From an uncultured Glaciecola sp. (GTDB taxonomy: Bacteria > Pseudomonadota > Gammaproteobacteria > Enterobacterales > Alteromonadaceae): DNA of 64,000 nt. The notes below the pieces were generated by a model that worked only from the letters and a program-made list of their open reading frames with translations, was not told where the DNA came from and did not search any database. This document shows positions 18,033 through 26,555 of the stretch, one piece after another (position 1 is the first letter of the stretch; every line of letters begins with the position of its first letter). The position numbers and the translations under genes are program-made. The stretch covers positions 62,001 to 126,000 of the forward strand of contig CANMCE010000002.1 of NCBI GenBank assembly GCA_947496235.1, read 5' to 3'.

Positions 18033-19331
18033 ATGTCGGAAAACCTTAGACTACTGATTGCTCTTGGTTTAGCGCTTGCTTGGATATTGTGGGTTTACCG
18101 CATATTCAAGCAAGAGAATAAAACTAAAGCCTCATTTTCGGATGAGCAGCAAACAGTAGTGCTGTATGCAAGTCAATCTGGACAAAGTTTCTCGTTAGCA
18201 AAGAAACTAGCCTCATCCCTTGAGAATGCACCTTTGTTGCCACTTAACAAAGTTACCAGCCAAAGTCTTCAATTGGTGCAAAAGGTGTATTTGTTTGTTA
18301 GTACCTATGGTGACGGTGAGTCCCCTGATAATGGTAGAGGTTTCATCCATCAACTGAAAAAGCTAAACAAAACTGCTTTGCAACATCTTGAGTTCGAATT
18401 AACGGCCTTGGGAGATAGTCGCTATCCTGAGTTTTGTGCTTTTGGTTATGAAGTCTTTAATCAACTAGTCGATTGTGGTGCTAAACCTGTCAATTCAATT
18501 CAGTGCTTAGATGCGAATATGCCGCAGTCACATGAGCGTATCCAAAGTAGCGGCAATACGTCGCGTATTACCTTAGAAAAGCGCACCCACCTAAATCCTG
18601 CCAGCCAGAGTGAAGGGTTGTTTTTACTGGAGTTTAAAACAGAAAACTGCCAGTGGGAGGCCGGGGATATTGTGGATATTTACGTCCCAGATCCTGACAA
18701 TCAAGAGCGTTATTTACACCCCAGAAGCTACTCAATCGCCAGTGCTTATGAGGGTAAAAAGCTAAAACTTATCGTTAGATTGCAAAAACGCTCAGACGGA
18801 ACTTTAGGTCATGCTTCTGGTTATTTGACGCAATTAATGGTTCCCGGGAATGCTTTACCGGTAAATATTGTCGAAAATCCAATGTGCAAAATCACAGACT
18901 CACAAGTGCCCCTGCTGCTAATCGGTGCAGGTAGTGGTCTTGCAGGTTTGGTCGGGCAGATTGAAACCAGAGCATATACCAAACAAAAGATTGGCAATAT
19001 AGGACCTATTTGGTTGATCTATGGTGAACGCGATCCAGAATTAGATTTGCCATTACACGAAAAATTATTGAATTGGCAACAAGAAGGTGTGCTGACAATA
19101 GTCGATAGAGCCTTTTCTCGAAACCCAGCTAAATCACAGTATGTGCAGGATATATTATTGGAAAAAGCCAGTAGCATTGAGGAATTCTTAGGCAATAATG
19201 GACACATTTATTTGTGTGGTAGTAAAGACAAAATGGGCGATAGCGTGGATAAGGCTATCAGCCGCATTTTGGGTGAGGCAGGCAAAGAAAAAATGATTCA
19301 ATCAACTCGCTATCATAGAGACCTGTATTAG
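18033..19331 (+). CDS. NADPH-dependent flavodoxin-type reductase (CysJ/diflavin-like)
   Basis: A 432-aa membrane-anchored diflavin reductase. One N-terminal helix (LLIALGLALAWILWVYRIF) is followed by a flavodoxin domain (VVLYASQSGQSFSLAKKLA, STYGDGESPDNGRGF and ALGDSRYPEFCAFG). An FAD module has the RSYSIAS motif (HPRSYSIASAYEG), and a NAD(P) domain has LLIGAGSGLAGLVGQ, YGERDPELDL and YLCGSKDKMG. It is shorter than CysJ because the connecting domain is reduced. It probably supplies electrons to the PepSY protein for periplasmic ferric-siderophore reduction; that link is inferred from the operon. Confidence 0.85.
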   Translation: MSENLRLLIALGLALAWILWVYRIFKQENKTKASFSDEQQTVVLYASQSGQSFSLAKKLASSLENAPLLPLNKVTSQSLQLVQKVYLFVSTYGDGESPDNGRGFIHQLKKLNKTALQHLEFELTALGDSRYPEFCAFGYEVFNQLVDCGAKPVNSIQCLDANMPQSHERIQSSGNTSRITLEKRTHLNPASQSEGLFLLEFKTENCQWEAGDIVDIYVPDPDNQERYLHPRSYSIASAYEGKKLKLIVRLQKRSDGTLGHASGYLTQLMVPGNALPVNIVENPMCKITDSQVPLLLIGAGSGLAGLVGQIETRAYTKQKIGNIGPIWLIYGERDPELDLPLHEKLLNWQQEGVLTIVDRAFSRNPAKSQYVQDILLEKASSIEEFLGNNGHIYLCGSKDKMGDSVDKAISRILGEAGKEKMIQSTRYHRDLY

Positions 19332-19432
19332 GTTAATTAGCCGCTAAACAGCAATAAGATTAACTAATCATTGACCTGTCTATTGGCGACTGTAAACTAA
19401 CCAAGCTTGGCTTATAAGTTGATGGTGATTAT

Positions 19433-19876
19433 TTGAAAATTTTAGTAGATGCAGATGCTTGTCCAAATGTTATTAAAGACATTCTGTTTAAGGCGGCGCA
19501 ACGGAAAAAAATTCAAACGTTACTCATCGCCAATCACGCCATAAGTATTCCCCCATCACCCTATATCACACGCTTGCAAGTGGCTTCTGGGTTTGATATT
19601 GCAGACAATGAAATTGTCAAACGGGCAGAACCGGATGATTTGGTCATTACTGCGGATATTCCTTTGGCAGACGAAATTATCAGTAAAAATGCCCTAGCAT
19701 TATCGCCACGGGGAGAGTTATTCGACAAACAAACGATTAAAAGTCGATTGAATACCCGAGACTTTATGGAGACAATGCGCGCTAGTGGATTTCAAACCTC
19801 GGGCCCGCCACCACTTTCCCAAAAAGATCGTAAAGCATTTGCTGACCATTTGGATAGAATCCTAGCGAGGTATTAA
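19433..19876 (+). CDS. yaiI: YaiI/YqxD family DUF188 protein
   Basis: A 147-aa cytoplasmic protein of the conserved DUF188 family (PIN-like fold): [21 protein letters not shown] near the N-terminus, then [29 protein letters not shown] and the [21 protein letters not shown] tail. Length is normal. No ATG lies at the conserved N-terminus; the TTG at 19433 (GGTGA upstream) gives the standard [11 protein letters not shown] start. It is a typical chromosomal gene and marks the left boundary of the eCIS locus. Confidence 0.9.
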   Translation: MKILVDADACPNVIKDILFKAAQRKKIQTLLIANHAISIPPSPYITRLQVASGFDIADNEIVKRAEPDDLVITADIPLADEIISKNALALSPRGELFDKQTIKSRLNTRDFMETMRASGFQTSGPPPLSQKDRKAFADHLDRILARY

Positions 19877-19926
19877 AAAAATTCCTAAATAACTCAGCTG
19901 GTTAATTAATAACCAACCTTTGGATG

Positions 19927-19955
19927 TTGACAGAAGTTTACTTTCTGTTTACTTT
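19927..19955 (+). promoter_or_regulatory. Possible promoter of the eCIS operon
   Basis: A perfect -35 hexamer TTGACA (19927-19932) and a weak -10 TACTTT (19950-19955) are separated by 17 bases, about 107 bases before the first eCIS gene. The leader contains a small hairpin (TTGTC / GACAA, 20005-20019). Confidence 0.4.
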
Positions 19956-20061
19956 TTTAGGATAAGAACGAAGTCGATCAGAGTTTCCAGTTTTTCTTGT
20001 GCCGTTGTCGTTTAGACAAGTGGAATGATCAGAAAAGAAAGATTAAGACGAGAGAAATGGA

Positions 20062-20631
20062 ATGCTTGACTCTGTACTCATGTTCGTTATGAACGAACTT
20101 AACGGCTATCTAAAATCTAAGTCAGCGCTCACTGATGATGTTGTGAAGCTTGGACCTATTGTGGATGACAGCGGTAAATACGCCCTTGATAAAAACAGTA
20201 TTTCCCTATCATTAATCAATGTTGAACAAGAAGCTATAACTAAACAGCAACTCCCTAAAACTACCTACTCCCAGGGCAAAATGTTAACTTTTGCACCTGA
20301 GCTTCGTGTTAATCTTTATGTCATTTTTGCGGCTCGTTTTGATATTTATGATCAGGCATTAAAGTACATGTCGCACATAATGAACTTTTTTCAAACTCGC
20401 CCCTTGTTTACCCCAGATACTTATCCGGAGCTTGATACTACTTTATCGAGAATATCTCTGGATTTGCAGTCGCCCAATTATGACCAGCTAAATCAGATTT
20501 GGGCATTTATCGGCGGTAAACAATTACCTTCTGTTTATTACAAAATACGCGTGGTTAGTTTGCGTGATCAAGAATCGCCTAATATTGGCCCGCCAATATT
20601 GACCGTGAATAACGAGATTCATTCAAAATAA
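20062..20631 (+). CDS. eCIS tube/sheath cap protein, DUF4255 (Afp16-like)
   Basis: A 189-aa protein of the DUF4255 family, the Afp16/Pvc16 cap that terminates the tube in extracellular contractile injection systems. Features are LDSVLMFVMNELNGYLKSK at the start, ISLSLINVEQEA, a short basic region, the central LNLYVIFAA-like pattern (RVNLYVIFAARFDIYDQALKYMSHIMNFFQTRPLFTP) and SPNYDQLNQIWAFIGGKQLPSVYYKIRVV. These residues are strongly conserved in DUF4255. It opens the 15-gene cluster and is followed 30 bases later by an unknown gene. Confidence 0.9.
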   Translation: MLDSVLMFVMNELNGYLKSKSALTDDVVKLGPIVDDSGKYALDKNSISLSLINVEQEAITKQQLPKTTYSQGKMLTFAPELRVNLYVIFAARFDIYDQALKYMSHIMNFFQTRPLFTPDTYPELDTTLSRISLDLQSPNYDQLNQIWAFIGGKQLPSVYYKIRVVSLRDQESPNIGPPILTVNNEIHSK

Positions 20632-20661
20632 ACTAACCGGCAATAGAAAGGAAAGGCTGAG

Positions 20662-21660
20662 ATGGAGTTTAGTAAGTTAATGGACGTCAGCATTACCCAT
20701 GACTTTTACGATGGGCTATGCGGGGACTTGATTTTGAAGCCGGTTGTTAACACCGGCAAACTTATGCACGTGGGGAAAATGCGTAGCGTAAATCAAAACG
20801 GCCAAACGTCTCTTTTTTATCAGCAAAACCCTCTAGCAGAACCAATGCAAAATATGTCAGGTGCGCATTTACTATTTGCATTAGTACCTACATCAACAAC
20901 CTTTAGTGTGATTACTCAATTGGGCAATAAAACCAATCAATTAACTATCTATCGTAATGATGCTGATCCTAATAGCTTATCCGCACAGAGCTTTACCAAA
21001 GCAGGTGAAAGATTTACCTATGAGATTGTGCTTGAACAAAGACCATTAACCTTAACTTTATTGAACAGTGCTGGTGACACCGTTGAAAGTTATGAGATTA
21101 CGGCGGCGCAAAATATTCAATCTTTTACCTTTGAACTTGCACTTTATGAAAACGGCTTGTATCGCATAACGGAACAAACTGACAGTGATAATGCTGAGAC
21201 CAACATTGCGTTTTTCCCAGAGCTGCCTAGCCAGTGTCAGGGATTACTTATTCTCACGGTGGATAGTTCCCACTATAGCTCACCTGTTGACTTCACCATT
21301 AATTTTAATGCGCGCGAAGACAGGCTGAACTACTACATAGTGGCGACAAAATATGCCGAGGCAGATTTGACTGGGCTGTCAGTCACAGATGCAGGTTATG
21401 AAGAACAAAACCGAACCGAAATTACCTTCAATAAATTACAAGTAGCAGATTTCACTGATCAAGAAATTGACAGTAGCTTGCTCACACAAAATGGCAATAA
21501 CGTCATTTTATTCCAATCTCAATCAGCGGTCAGTCGACGTTTAGTTGGTCCTAAGCACATACAGTTGACGCTGAATGATGAAGTTCTCTTTTCGAGTTTG
21601 CCAATACCGGGTAGTAACAGAGTCACGGCGGACTTTTTTATTCATGTTGCTAAGCCCTAG
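20662..21660 (+). CDS. eCIS-associated protein of unknown function (332 aa)
   Basis: I recognise no domain. The protein starts MEFSKLMDVSITHDFYDGLCGDLILKPV and is rich in short beta-strand-like segments (FSVITQLGNKTNQLTIY, FTYEIVLEQRPLTLTLLNSAG). It has no signal peptide or membrane segment. Its place between the cap and sheath genes, with short spacing on both sides (30 and 11 bases), makes it part of the particle operon. It could be a structural accessory or a surface/receptor-binding protein; there is no direct evidence for either. Confidence 0.75.
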   Translation: MEFSKLMDVSITHDFYDGLCGDLILKPVVNTGKLMHVGKMRSVNQNGQTSLFYQQNPLAEPMQNMSGAHLLFALVPTSTTFSVITQLGNKTNQLTIYRNDADPNSLSAQSFTKAGERFTYEIVLEQRPLTLTLLNSAGDTVESYEITAAQNIQSFTFELALYENGLYRITEQTDSDNAETNIAFFPELPSQCQGLLILTVDSSHYSSPVDFTINFNAREDRLNYYIVATKYAEADLTGLSVTDAGYEEQNRTEITFNKLQVADFTDQEIDSSLLTQNGNNVILFQSQSAVSRRLVGPKHIQLTLNDEVLFSSLPIPGSNRVTADFFIHVAKP

Positions 21661-21671
21661 GAGCGTCATCT

Positions 21672-23084
21672 ATGCCAGCATACAAAACGCCAGATGTTTA
21701 TATAGAAGAAATACCGGTTTTTCCTCCCTCTGTAGCTGAGGTGGAAACGGCAATTCCCGCTTTTGTAGGTTACACCGAAAAAGCCACCAAAAGTACGGAC
21801 AATGATTTAATTTTAAAACCGACCCAAATTACCTCAATGAAGGAGTTTGAACAGCTATTTGGTGACTGCTATTACGATACAATTGCCATTAGTATCGAAG
21901 CAAGCGGAGATACCTTTACTTCCTCTTCATTTACGCCACCCACTGCTGAATATTTGCTTTGGTATGCAATGAAAATGTTCTTCGATAATGGCGGCGGGAA
22001 ATGTTACGTGGTTTCCGTCGGACTTTATCAAAGTTCACCCAATATCAGCAATGAAGGTGAAGCAGATTCAGCAGATATTGATGTCAGATACGGCTTATTA
22101 GATGGCATAAAAGCGGTTCAGGATGAAGACGAACCCACATTGTTAGTGGTACCTGAATCGGTGAATTTGGGATCGACCGAATATCAAGCCTTGGTACAAG
22201 CCATGTTATTGCAATGTGCGACGCTACAAGACAGGTTCTCTATTTTTGATATTTTTGACGGGGATACCAAATTAGATAGCAGTCAGCTTGACACAAATCG
22301 GTCTTACTTCGGCAATAATCACCTAAAATACGGGGCTGCATATTATCCGTTTTTAAAAACCGGCATGGTGTATAAGGTAAAAGCGGATAAGTCCAACGTT
22401 AATGTCACTGTTGGGTCGGATGCAGCTGCGCAACTTGGCACTATAGAAACATCCCAAACTGCAGCCTACAACTTTGTCATGAACAAAATCAAAGAAGCCT
22501 ACGTGACTCTGCCGCCATCCGCTGCCGTTGCCGGCATTTATGCGATGACAGATGCCAATCGAGGCGTTTGGAAAGCACCCGCGAATGTCAGCATTAACAA
22601 TGTTATTTCCCCTGTAATTAAAACCGACACTCTATATCAGGATTCTCTTAATGTAGATGCCGCTACCGGGAAATCTATCAATGCTATTCGCAGCTTTATG
22701 GGCAAAGGTACATTAGTGTGGGGCGCTCGCACTCTCGCCGGAAATGACAATGAATGGCGATATGTTTCAGTGAGACGTTTCTTTAATACGGTAGAAGAGT
22801 CAGTGAAGAAATCTACCTATTGGGCAGTATTTGAGCCGAATGATGCCAACACTTGGGTAAAAGTGCGCGGCATGATCGAGGCTTATCTGAATCAAAAATG
22901 GCGCGAAGGCGCTTTGGTTGGCGCAAAGCCCGATGACGCTTTCTTCGTACGTTGTGCTTTGGGTGTCACCATGAATGCTCAAGATATATTGGAAGGTCGC
23001 ATGAACGTTGAAATAGGCATGGCAGTTGTTCGTCCTGCTGAATTTATTGTGTTGAAGTTTTCTCACAAACTTCAAACGTCTTAA
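21672..23084 (+). CDS. eCIS contractile sheath protein
   Basis: The sheath that contracts to drive the inner tube, 470 aa, family phage tail sheath/Afp2-4. The N-terminus YKTPDVYIEEIPVFPPSVAEVETAIPAFVGYTEKA, NGGGKCYVVSVG, PSAAVAGIYAMTDANRGVWKAPANV, GKGTLVWGARTLAGNDNEWRYVSVRRFFNTVEESVKKSTYWAVFEPND and the C-terminal strand AEFIVLKFSHKL are classic. SD TAGGAGCG lies before the ATG. There is only one sheath gene, whereas Afp and PVC clusters carry three; single-sheath eCISs are known. Confidence 0.96.
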   Translation: MPAYKTPDVYIEEIPVFPPSVAEVETAIPAFVGYTEKATKSTDNDLILKPTQITSMKEFEQLFGDCYYDTIAISIEASGDTFTSSSFTPPTAEYLLWYAMKMFFDNGGGKCYVVSVGLYQSSPNISNEGEADSADIDVRYGLLDGIKAVQDEDEPTLLVVPESVNLGSTEYQALVQAMLLQCATLQDRFSIFDIFDGDTKLDSSQLDTNRSYFGNNHLKYGAAYYPFLKTGMVYKVKADKSNVNVTVGSDAAAQLGTIETSQTAAYNFVMNKIKEAYVTLPPSAAVAGIYAMTDANRGVWKAPANVSINNVISPVIKTDTLYQDSLNVDAATGKSINAIRSFMGKGTLVWGARTLAGNDNEWRYVSVRRFFNTVEESVKKSTYWAVFEPNDANTWVKVRGMIEAYLNQKWREGALVGAKPDDAFFVRCALGVTMNAQDILEGRMNVEIGMAVVRPAEFIVLKFSHKLQTS

Positions 23085-23113
23085 TCCATTGAACCAAGAA
23101 CGGAGCTAATAAA

Positions 23114-23548
23114 ATGTCAGAATTATATCCATTGCCAGTGTTTCATTTCGCGGTTCAGTGGGGCGGAACCCGCATCGGCTTTTCCGAAGTGTCAGGCCTG
23201 ACGCAAGAAGTTCAACCCATAGAGTACAGAGACGGCACATTTTTAGAATTTTCCGCGATTAAAATGCCTGGACTGAAAAAGTACAGCAACATCACCCTAA
23301 AACGAGGCGTTACCAAAGGTGATAACGATTTTTTCAATTGGCTGAATACGGTCAGTCTAAACAAAGTAGAACGTCGCGATATCGTAGTATCACTGCTAAA
23401 TGAAGAGCATGAGCCCGTCATGTCGTGGAAGGTGCATAATGCTTTTCCAGTGAAAGTCGAAGGGCCTGGACTCAAAGCTACCGGTAACGAAGTCGCCATT
23501 GAGTCTATTGAATTAGCTCATGAAGGCTTGAGAGTGCAAAACGAATGA
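23114..23548 (+). CDS. eCIS inner tube protein 1 (gp19-like)
   Basis: A 144-aa Hcp/gp19-fold tube subunit. PLPVFHFAVQWGGTRIGFSEVSGL, YRDGTFLEFSAIKMPGLKKYSNITLKRGV and WKVHNAFPVKVEGPGLKATGNEVAIESIELAHEGL are the recurrent tube motifs. Preceded by an ACGGAGC ribosome-binding site. Its stop overlaps the next tube gene by four bases, so the two tube proteins are translationally coupled. This is probably the main tube (Afp1-like). Confidence 0.95.
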   Translation: MSELYPLPVFHFAVQWGGTRIGFSEVSGLTQEVQPIEYRDGTFLEFSAIKMPGLKKYSNITLKRGVTKGDNDFFNWLNTVSLNKVERRDIVVSLLNEEHEPVMSWKVHNAFPVKVEGPGLKATGNEVAIESIELAHEGLRVQNE

Positions 23549-23988
23549 CCGCCTATCATCCACCAGTAGGTTTCCATTTTTCGGTTGAAGTGATGGGATT
23601 CGACAATAGTTCAGATTCAAGGTTTACCGATGTTTCTGGGCTGAATGTTGAGATGGCGACGGAAGAAATTGCTGAAGGCGGTCAAAACCGCTTTACGCAA
23701 AAGTATCCAGTGCGAACCAAGTATCCCGAACTCACCCTTAAGCGAGGTTTACTCAAACAATCGCAAATGATTGATTGGATAGCGCAATGCATAGAAGACT
23801 TCGATATTGAGCCAAGAAATATCAGTCTTAAGTTATTGAACGAAGAGCATGAGCCTTTGATGCATTGGTACCTTGTAGGTGCTTATCCAGTGAAATGGTC
23901 AATCAGTGATTTCTCCGCCACCAGTAATACCTATGTGGTGGAATCGCTGCAGTTCTACTACAAGTTTTTTAGCATTAAGCAGGATTAG
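23545..23988 (+). CDS. eCIS inner tube protein 2 (Afp5-like)
   Basis: A second tube-fold protein, 147 aa: PVGFHFSVEVMGFDN, RFTDVSGLNVEM, YPELTLKRGLLKQSQMIDWI, LKLLNEEHEPLMHWYLVGAYPVKWSISDFSATSNTYVVESLQFYYKFF. It diverges from tube 1 and matches the Afp5/Pvc5 type, which forms the tube layer that joins the spike. It overlaps tube 1 by four bases and is separated by one base from the DUF5908 gene. Confidence 0.93.
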   Translation: MTAYHPPVGFHFSVEVMGFDNSSDSRFTDVSGLNVEMATEEIAEGGQNRFTQKYPVRTKYPELTLKRGLLKQSQMIDWIAQCIEDFDIEPRNISLKLLNEEHEPLMHWYLVGAYPVKWSISDFSATSNTYVVESLQFYYKFFSIKQD

Positions 23989-23989
23989 T

Positions 23990-24154
23990 ATGCCCCTTAT
24001 CATCGACGAAGTTGTTATTTCCATCAATGTAGACAACCGAGGGTCGCCAAGATCAACCGCAAGGTCAGGGCAAAATCCTCAAGCAAAAAAAGAAATAGTT
24101 GAAGAGTGTGTCGAACAGGTGATGGAGATTCTCCGCCAGCAGCAAGAACCCTAA
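23990..24154 (+). CDS. DUF5908 small eCIS protein (Afp6-like)
   Basis: A 54-aa protein starting at ATG 23990, one base after the tube 2 stop. It begins MPLIIDEVVISINVDN and ends in a charged helix (EIVEECVEQVMEILRQ). This small beta-strand-plus-helix pattern is that of DUF5908, the Afp6/Pvc6 family found between the tube and LysM genes. Longer readings of this frame start inside tube 2 and are not credible. The function in the particle is not established. Confidence 0.85.
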   Translation: MPLIIDEVVISINVDNRGSPRSTARSGQNPQAKKEIVEECVEQVMEILRQQQEP

Positions 24155-24169
24155 CACTAGGTAATTTTA

Positions 24170-24832
24170 ATGAAAGGCGAACTAGAAAAACTAAAAATTC
24201 AGGCATTTGCAGAAGCCGATTATTCAGGAGACAAACTCTCTGAGTTCAGTGCTTTTGTAAACCCAAATGAACTGACGTTGGCGTATGAAATGGAATACGA
24301 CAGTGCTCAGGGCAGCGGTACAACCAATAGCCGCATGGATTTTAAGCAAATCAAACCTGGTGATCTTAATGTCACACTTTTCCTTGATGGAACCGGCGCT
24401 AGCGGAGAGAAAATTGACGTTCAAACGCAAATAGAAGCCTTCCAATCTACCACAGGGTACAACGGAGATATTCATCGACCTAATTATCTTATTGTCGCTT
24501 GGGGCAGTTTAACGGTAAGGCGTTGCATCTTAAAATCGGCTTCTATTGCATACAAGCTTTTCAAGCGCAGTGGTGAACCTCTTCGCGCTGTTATAAGTGC
24601 AACCTTTACTGACAATTCTGACGATCAAACCAGAGTTGCTTTGGCGCAAGATCAATCACCAGATTTGACCCATAGCAGGGTATTTAAAGCCGGGGATTCG
24701 TTACCTAACTTATGTCATGAGATCTATGGGAATGCGGCTCTTTATACCCAGGTCGCGAAGCTTAACGCCTTGCATCAATTTCGCAATATTAGTCCGGGAA
24801 CACGTTTGTTATTCCCTCCTTTGGAGAAATAG
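24170..24832 (+). CDS. eCIS LysM-containing baseplate hub protein (Afp7-like)
   Basis: A 220-aa protein matching Afp7/Pvc7. The N-terminal domain (about 1-150) is the gp53/LysM-associated fold (FVNPNELTLAYEMEYDSAQGSGTTNSRMDFKQIKPGDLNVTLFLDGTG). A C-terminal LysM-like domain (about 165-218) has VFKAGDSLPNLCHEIYGNAALYTQVAKLN and ISPGTRLLFPP. In eCIS this protein links tube, spike and baseplate; its LysM serves assembly rather than cell-wall lysis. Its end contains the GGAG that serves as ribosome-binding site for the next gene. Confidence 0.92.
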   Translation: MKGELEKLKIQAFAEADYSGDKLSEFSAFVNPNELTLAYEMEYDSAQGSGTTNSRMDFKQIKPGDLNVTLFLDGTGASGEKIDVQTQIEAFQSTTGYNGDIHRPNYLIVAWGSLTVRRCILKSASIAYKLFKRSGEPLRAVISATFTDNSDDQTRVALAQDQSPDLTHSRVFKAGDSLPNLCHEIYGNAALYTQVAKLNALHQFRNISPGTRLLFPPLEK

Positions 24833-24834
24833 CT

Positions 24835-26544
24835 ATTAGTACTCAACGTCGTTTACCCATCAGTATCAATCACCGTGAGTTTACCATCAGCGTAGAGGGA
24901 AATTTGGTGCCTCGCAGTTACAACTTATTGGCTGTTTCGGTGGTCGCTCAAGCTAATAAAATCGCCCACGCTAAAATCGTGTTTCAAGATGGTGAGGCGT
25001 CTACAGGTTCTTTTCCTATTATCTCAGAAGGTCTGTTTGAATTCGGTCGCCAATTAGAAATAAAAGCAGGGGATTCAGAACAAAACACGACCTTATTTTC
25101 AGGTGTGATTGTTGGACAGCAAGTCAAAGTAAATGAGCGTAAATCCCCTCAACTAGTGATCACGTGCAAACACCAAGCGGTTAAGATGACCTTGCACAAA
25201 CAGGGGCGTTATTTTGAGTCTTTGTCTGACAAAGATGTAATAGAGGAAGTATTTTCACAGCACGGCATTCAAACCGAAATCGATATATTAGAAGAATTCT
25301 ATCATGAGCAGCTAATACAATATGATGAAACCGACTGGGATTATTGTCTTTCTCGGTTAACTGCATCAGGTTTAGTGCTCTTTACCCAAGGTGATAAGCT
25401 TGTCATTAAACCGCCAGCAGTTAACGACCAGCCTAAGCTAACTTTAGAATATGGTGCCACTCTATTAAGTGCGGATCTTAGCACGGATGCCCGCAGCCAA
25501 AAATCTCCCATAGAAGCGATGAAATGGGAAAGCGAAAATCAAGCCATCGCCTTTCGAACAGGTCGCAATGAGTTTGGGGAACAGCCGGGCAATTACAGCA
25601 CAAGTACACTTGCTGACTCCCTCGGTGGAGATATGTCATACATTCGAAAACCTGCCACTTCAGATTCAGAGTTACAGCAACTGGCAAGCGCCCATACCAC
25701 TTACAATGCGGTCAATCGAGTCTCGGGTACATTAAAAACCATAGGCGTGAGCGATGTTATGCCCGGTGACATTGTGAATCTGATGGGTTTGAGTCAGGCA
25801 TTCAATGGGCATTCTTTGGTCACAGGTATTCGCCACGAATTAGATACGGTCAGCGGCTGGCGCACATATTTTCAAGTTGGCGGAATAGAGTTACCAGAAG
25901 ATACTTCAAACCAAATCAGTTCAGGCTTACAGATAGGCAAGGTAGTCGACATTGAAGATCCGGAAAATGAATACAGGGTCAAAGTAAAACTCCCTATGTT
26001 AGATGAGACTACGGATGGCATTTGGGTACGAATAGCGAGCTTAGATGCTGGACCTGACAGAGGATTTTTTGTGCGCCCAGAAATTGATGACGAAGTGGTG
26101 CTTAGCTTCTTACAAAATGATAGCCGACAAGGCGTGATTTTGGGCATGTTGCATAGTAGTGCACATCCCGCTACTGAATCTCCTCAGCCAGAAAACAATA
26201 TTAAAACATGGGTGACGAGAAGCGGGCAGTCCATCACCTTTGATGAAGAAAAAGTCGCAATAAGTTTAGCAACGCCAAATGGAAACAAGCTTGATATCAG
26301 CGAGGATGAAAGTGGCATTTTGCTAACTGATGAAAATGGTAACTCTTACGGTATGACCCCAAGTGGCATAGAAATTAATAGCGCCTCAGATTTATCTATC
26401 AATGCGGATGGAAATGTAATGATTAAGGCTGGCATTAATTTGACCATGGAAAGTGCTTCGAACTTGCAAGTTAAAGGCGCAATGACAACTGTAGAAAGTG
26501 GTGCAGTAACTACAATTAAAGGCTCATTAGTAAAAATAAATTAG
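24835..26544 (+). CDS. eCIS VgrG-like central spike protein (Afp8-like)
   Basis: The central spike that carries the tip. The conserved N-terminal strand (ISINHREFTISVEGNLVPRSYNLLAVSVV) begins before any ATG, GTG or TTG: the first standard codon is TTG 24904, inside that strand. Upstream, the frame is open only to a TAG at 24790-24792, and an ATT at 24835 sits eight bases after GGAG (24823-24826). I therefore propose an ATT start (569 aa). Domains follow: gp27-like (about 10-350), OB-fold (VVDIEDPENEYRVKVKLPMLDE, about 365-440) and a repetitive beta-helix tip (SASDLSINADGNVMIKAG). If ATT is wrong, TTG 24904 gives 546 aa. Confidence 0.85.
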   Translation: MSTQRRLPISINHREFTISVEGNLVPRSYNLLAVSVVAQANKIAHAKIVFQDGEASTGSFPIISEGLFEFGRQLEIKAGDSEQNTTLFSGVIVGQQVKVNERKSPQLVITCKHQAVKMTLHKQGRYFESLSDKDVIEEVFSQHGIQTEIDILEEFYHEQLIQYDETDWDYCLSRLTASGLVLFTQGDKLVIKPPAVNDQPKLTLEYGATLLSADLSTDARSQKSPIEAMKWESENQAIAFRTGRNEFGEQPGNYSTSTLADSLGGDMSYIRKPATSDSELQQLASAHTTYNAVNRVSGTLKTIGVSDVMPGDIVNLMGLSQAFNGHSLVTGIRHELDTVSGWRTYFQVGGIELPEDTSNQISSGLQIGKVVDIEDPENEYRVKVKLPMLDETTDGIWVRIASLDAGPDRGFFVRPEIDDEVVLSFLQNDSRQGVILGMLHSSAHPATESPQPENNIKTWVTRSGQSITFDEEKVAISLATPNGNKLDISEDESGILLTDENGNSYGMTPSGIEINSASDLSINADGNVMIKAGINLTMESASNLQVKGAMTTVESGAVTTIKGSLVKIN

Positions 26545-26555
26545 GACTTCAGGGT

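Noticed and set aside
23906-24154. Longer 82-residue version of the DUF5908 gene
   Set aside because: The extra N-terminus is tube 2 sequence in another frame. ATG 23990 gives the family-typical 54-residue protein.
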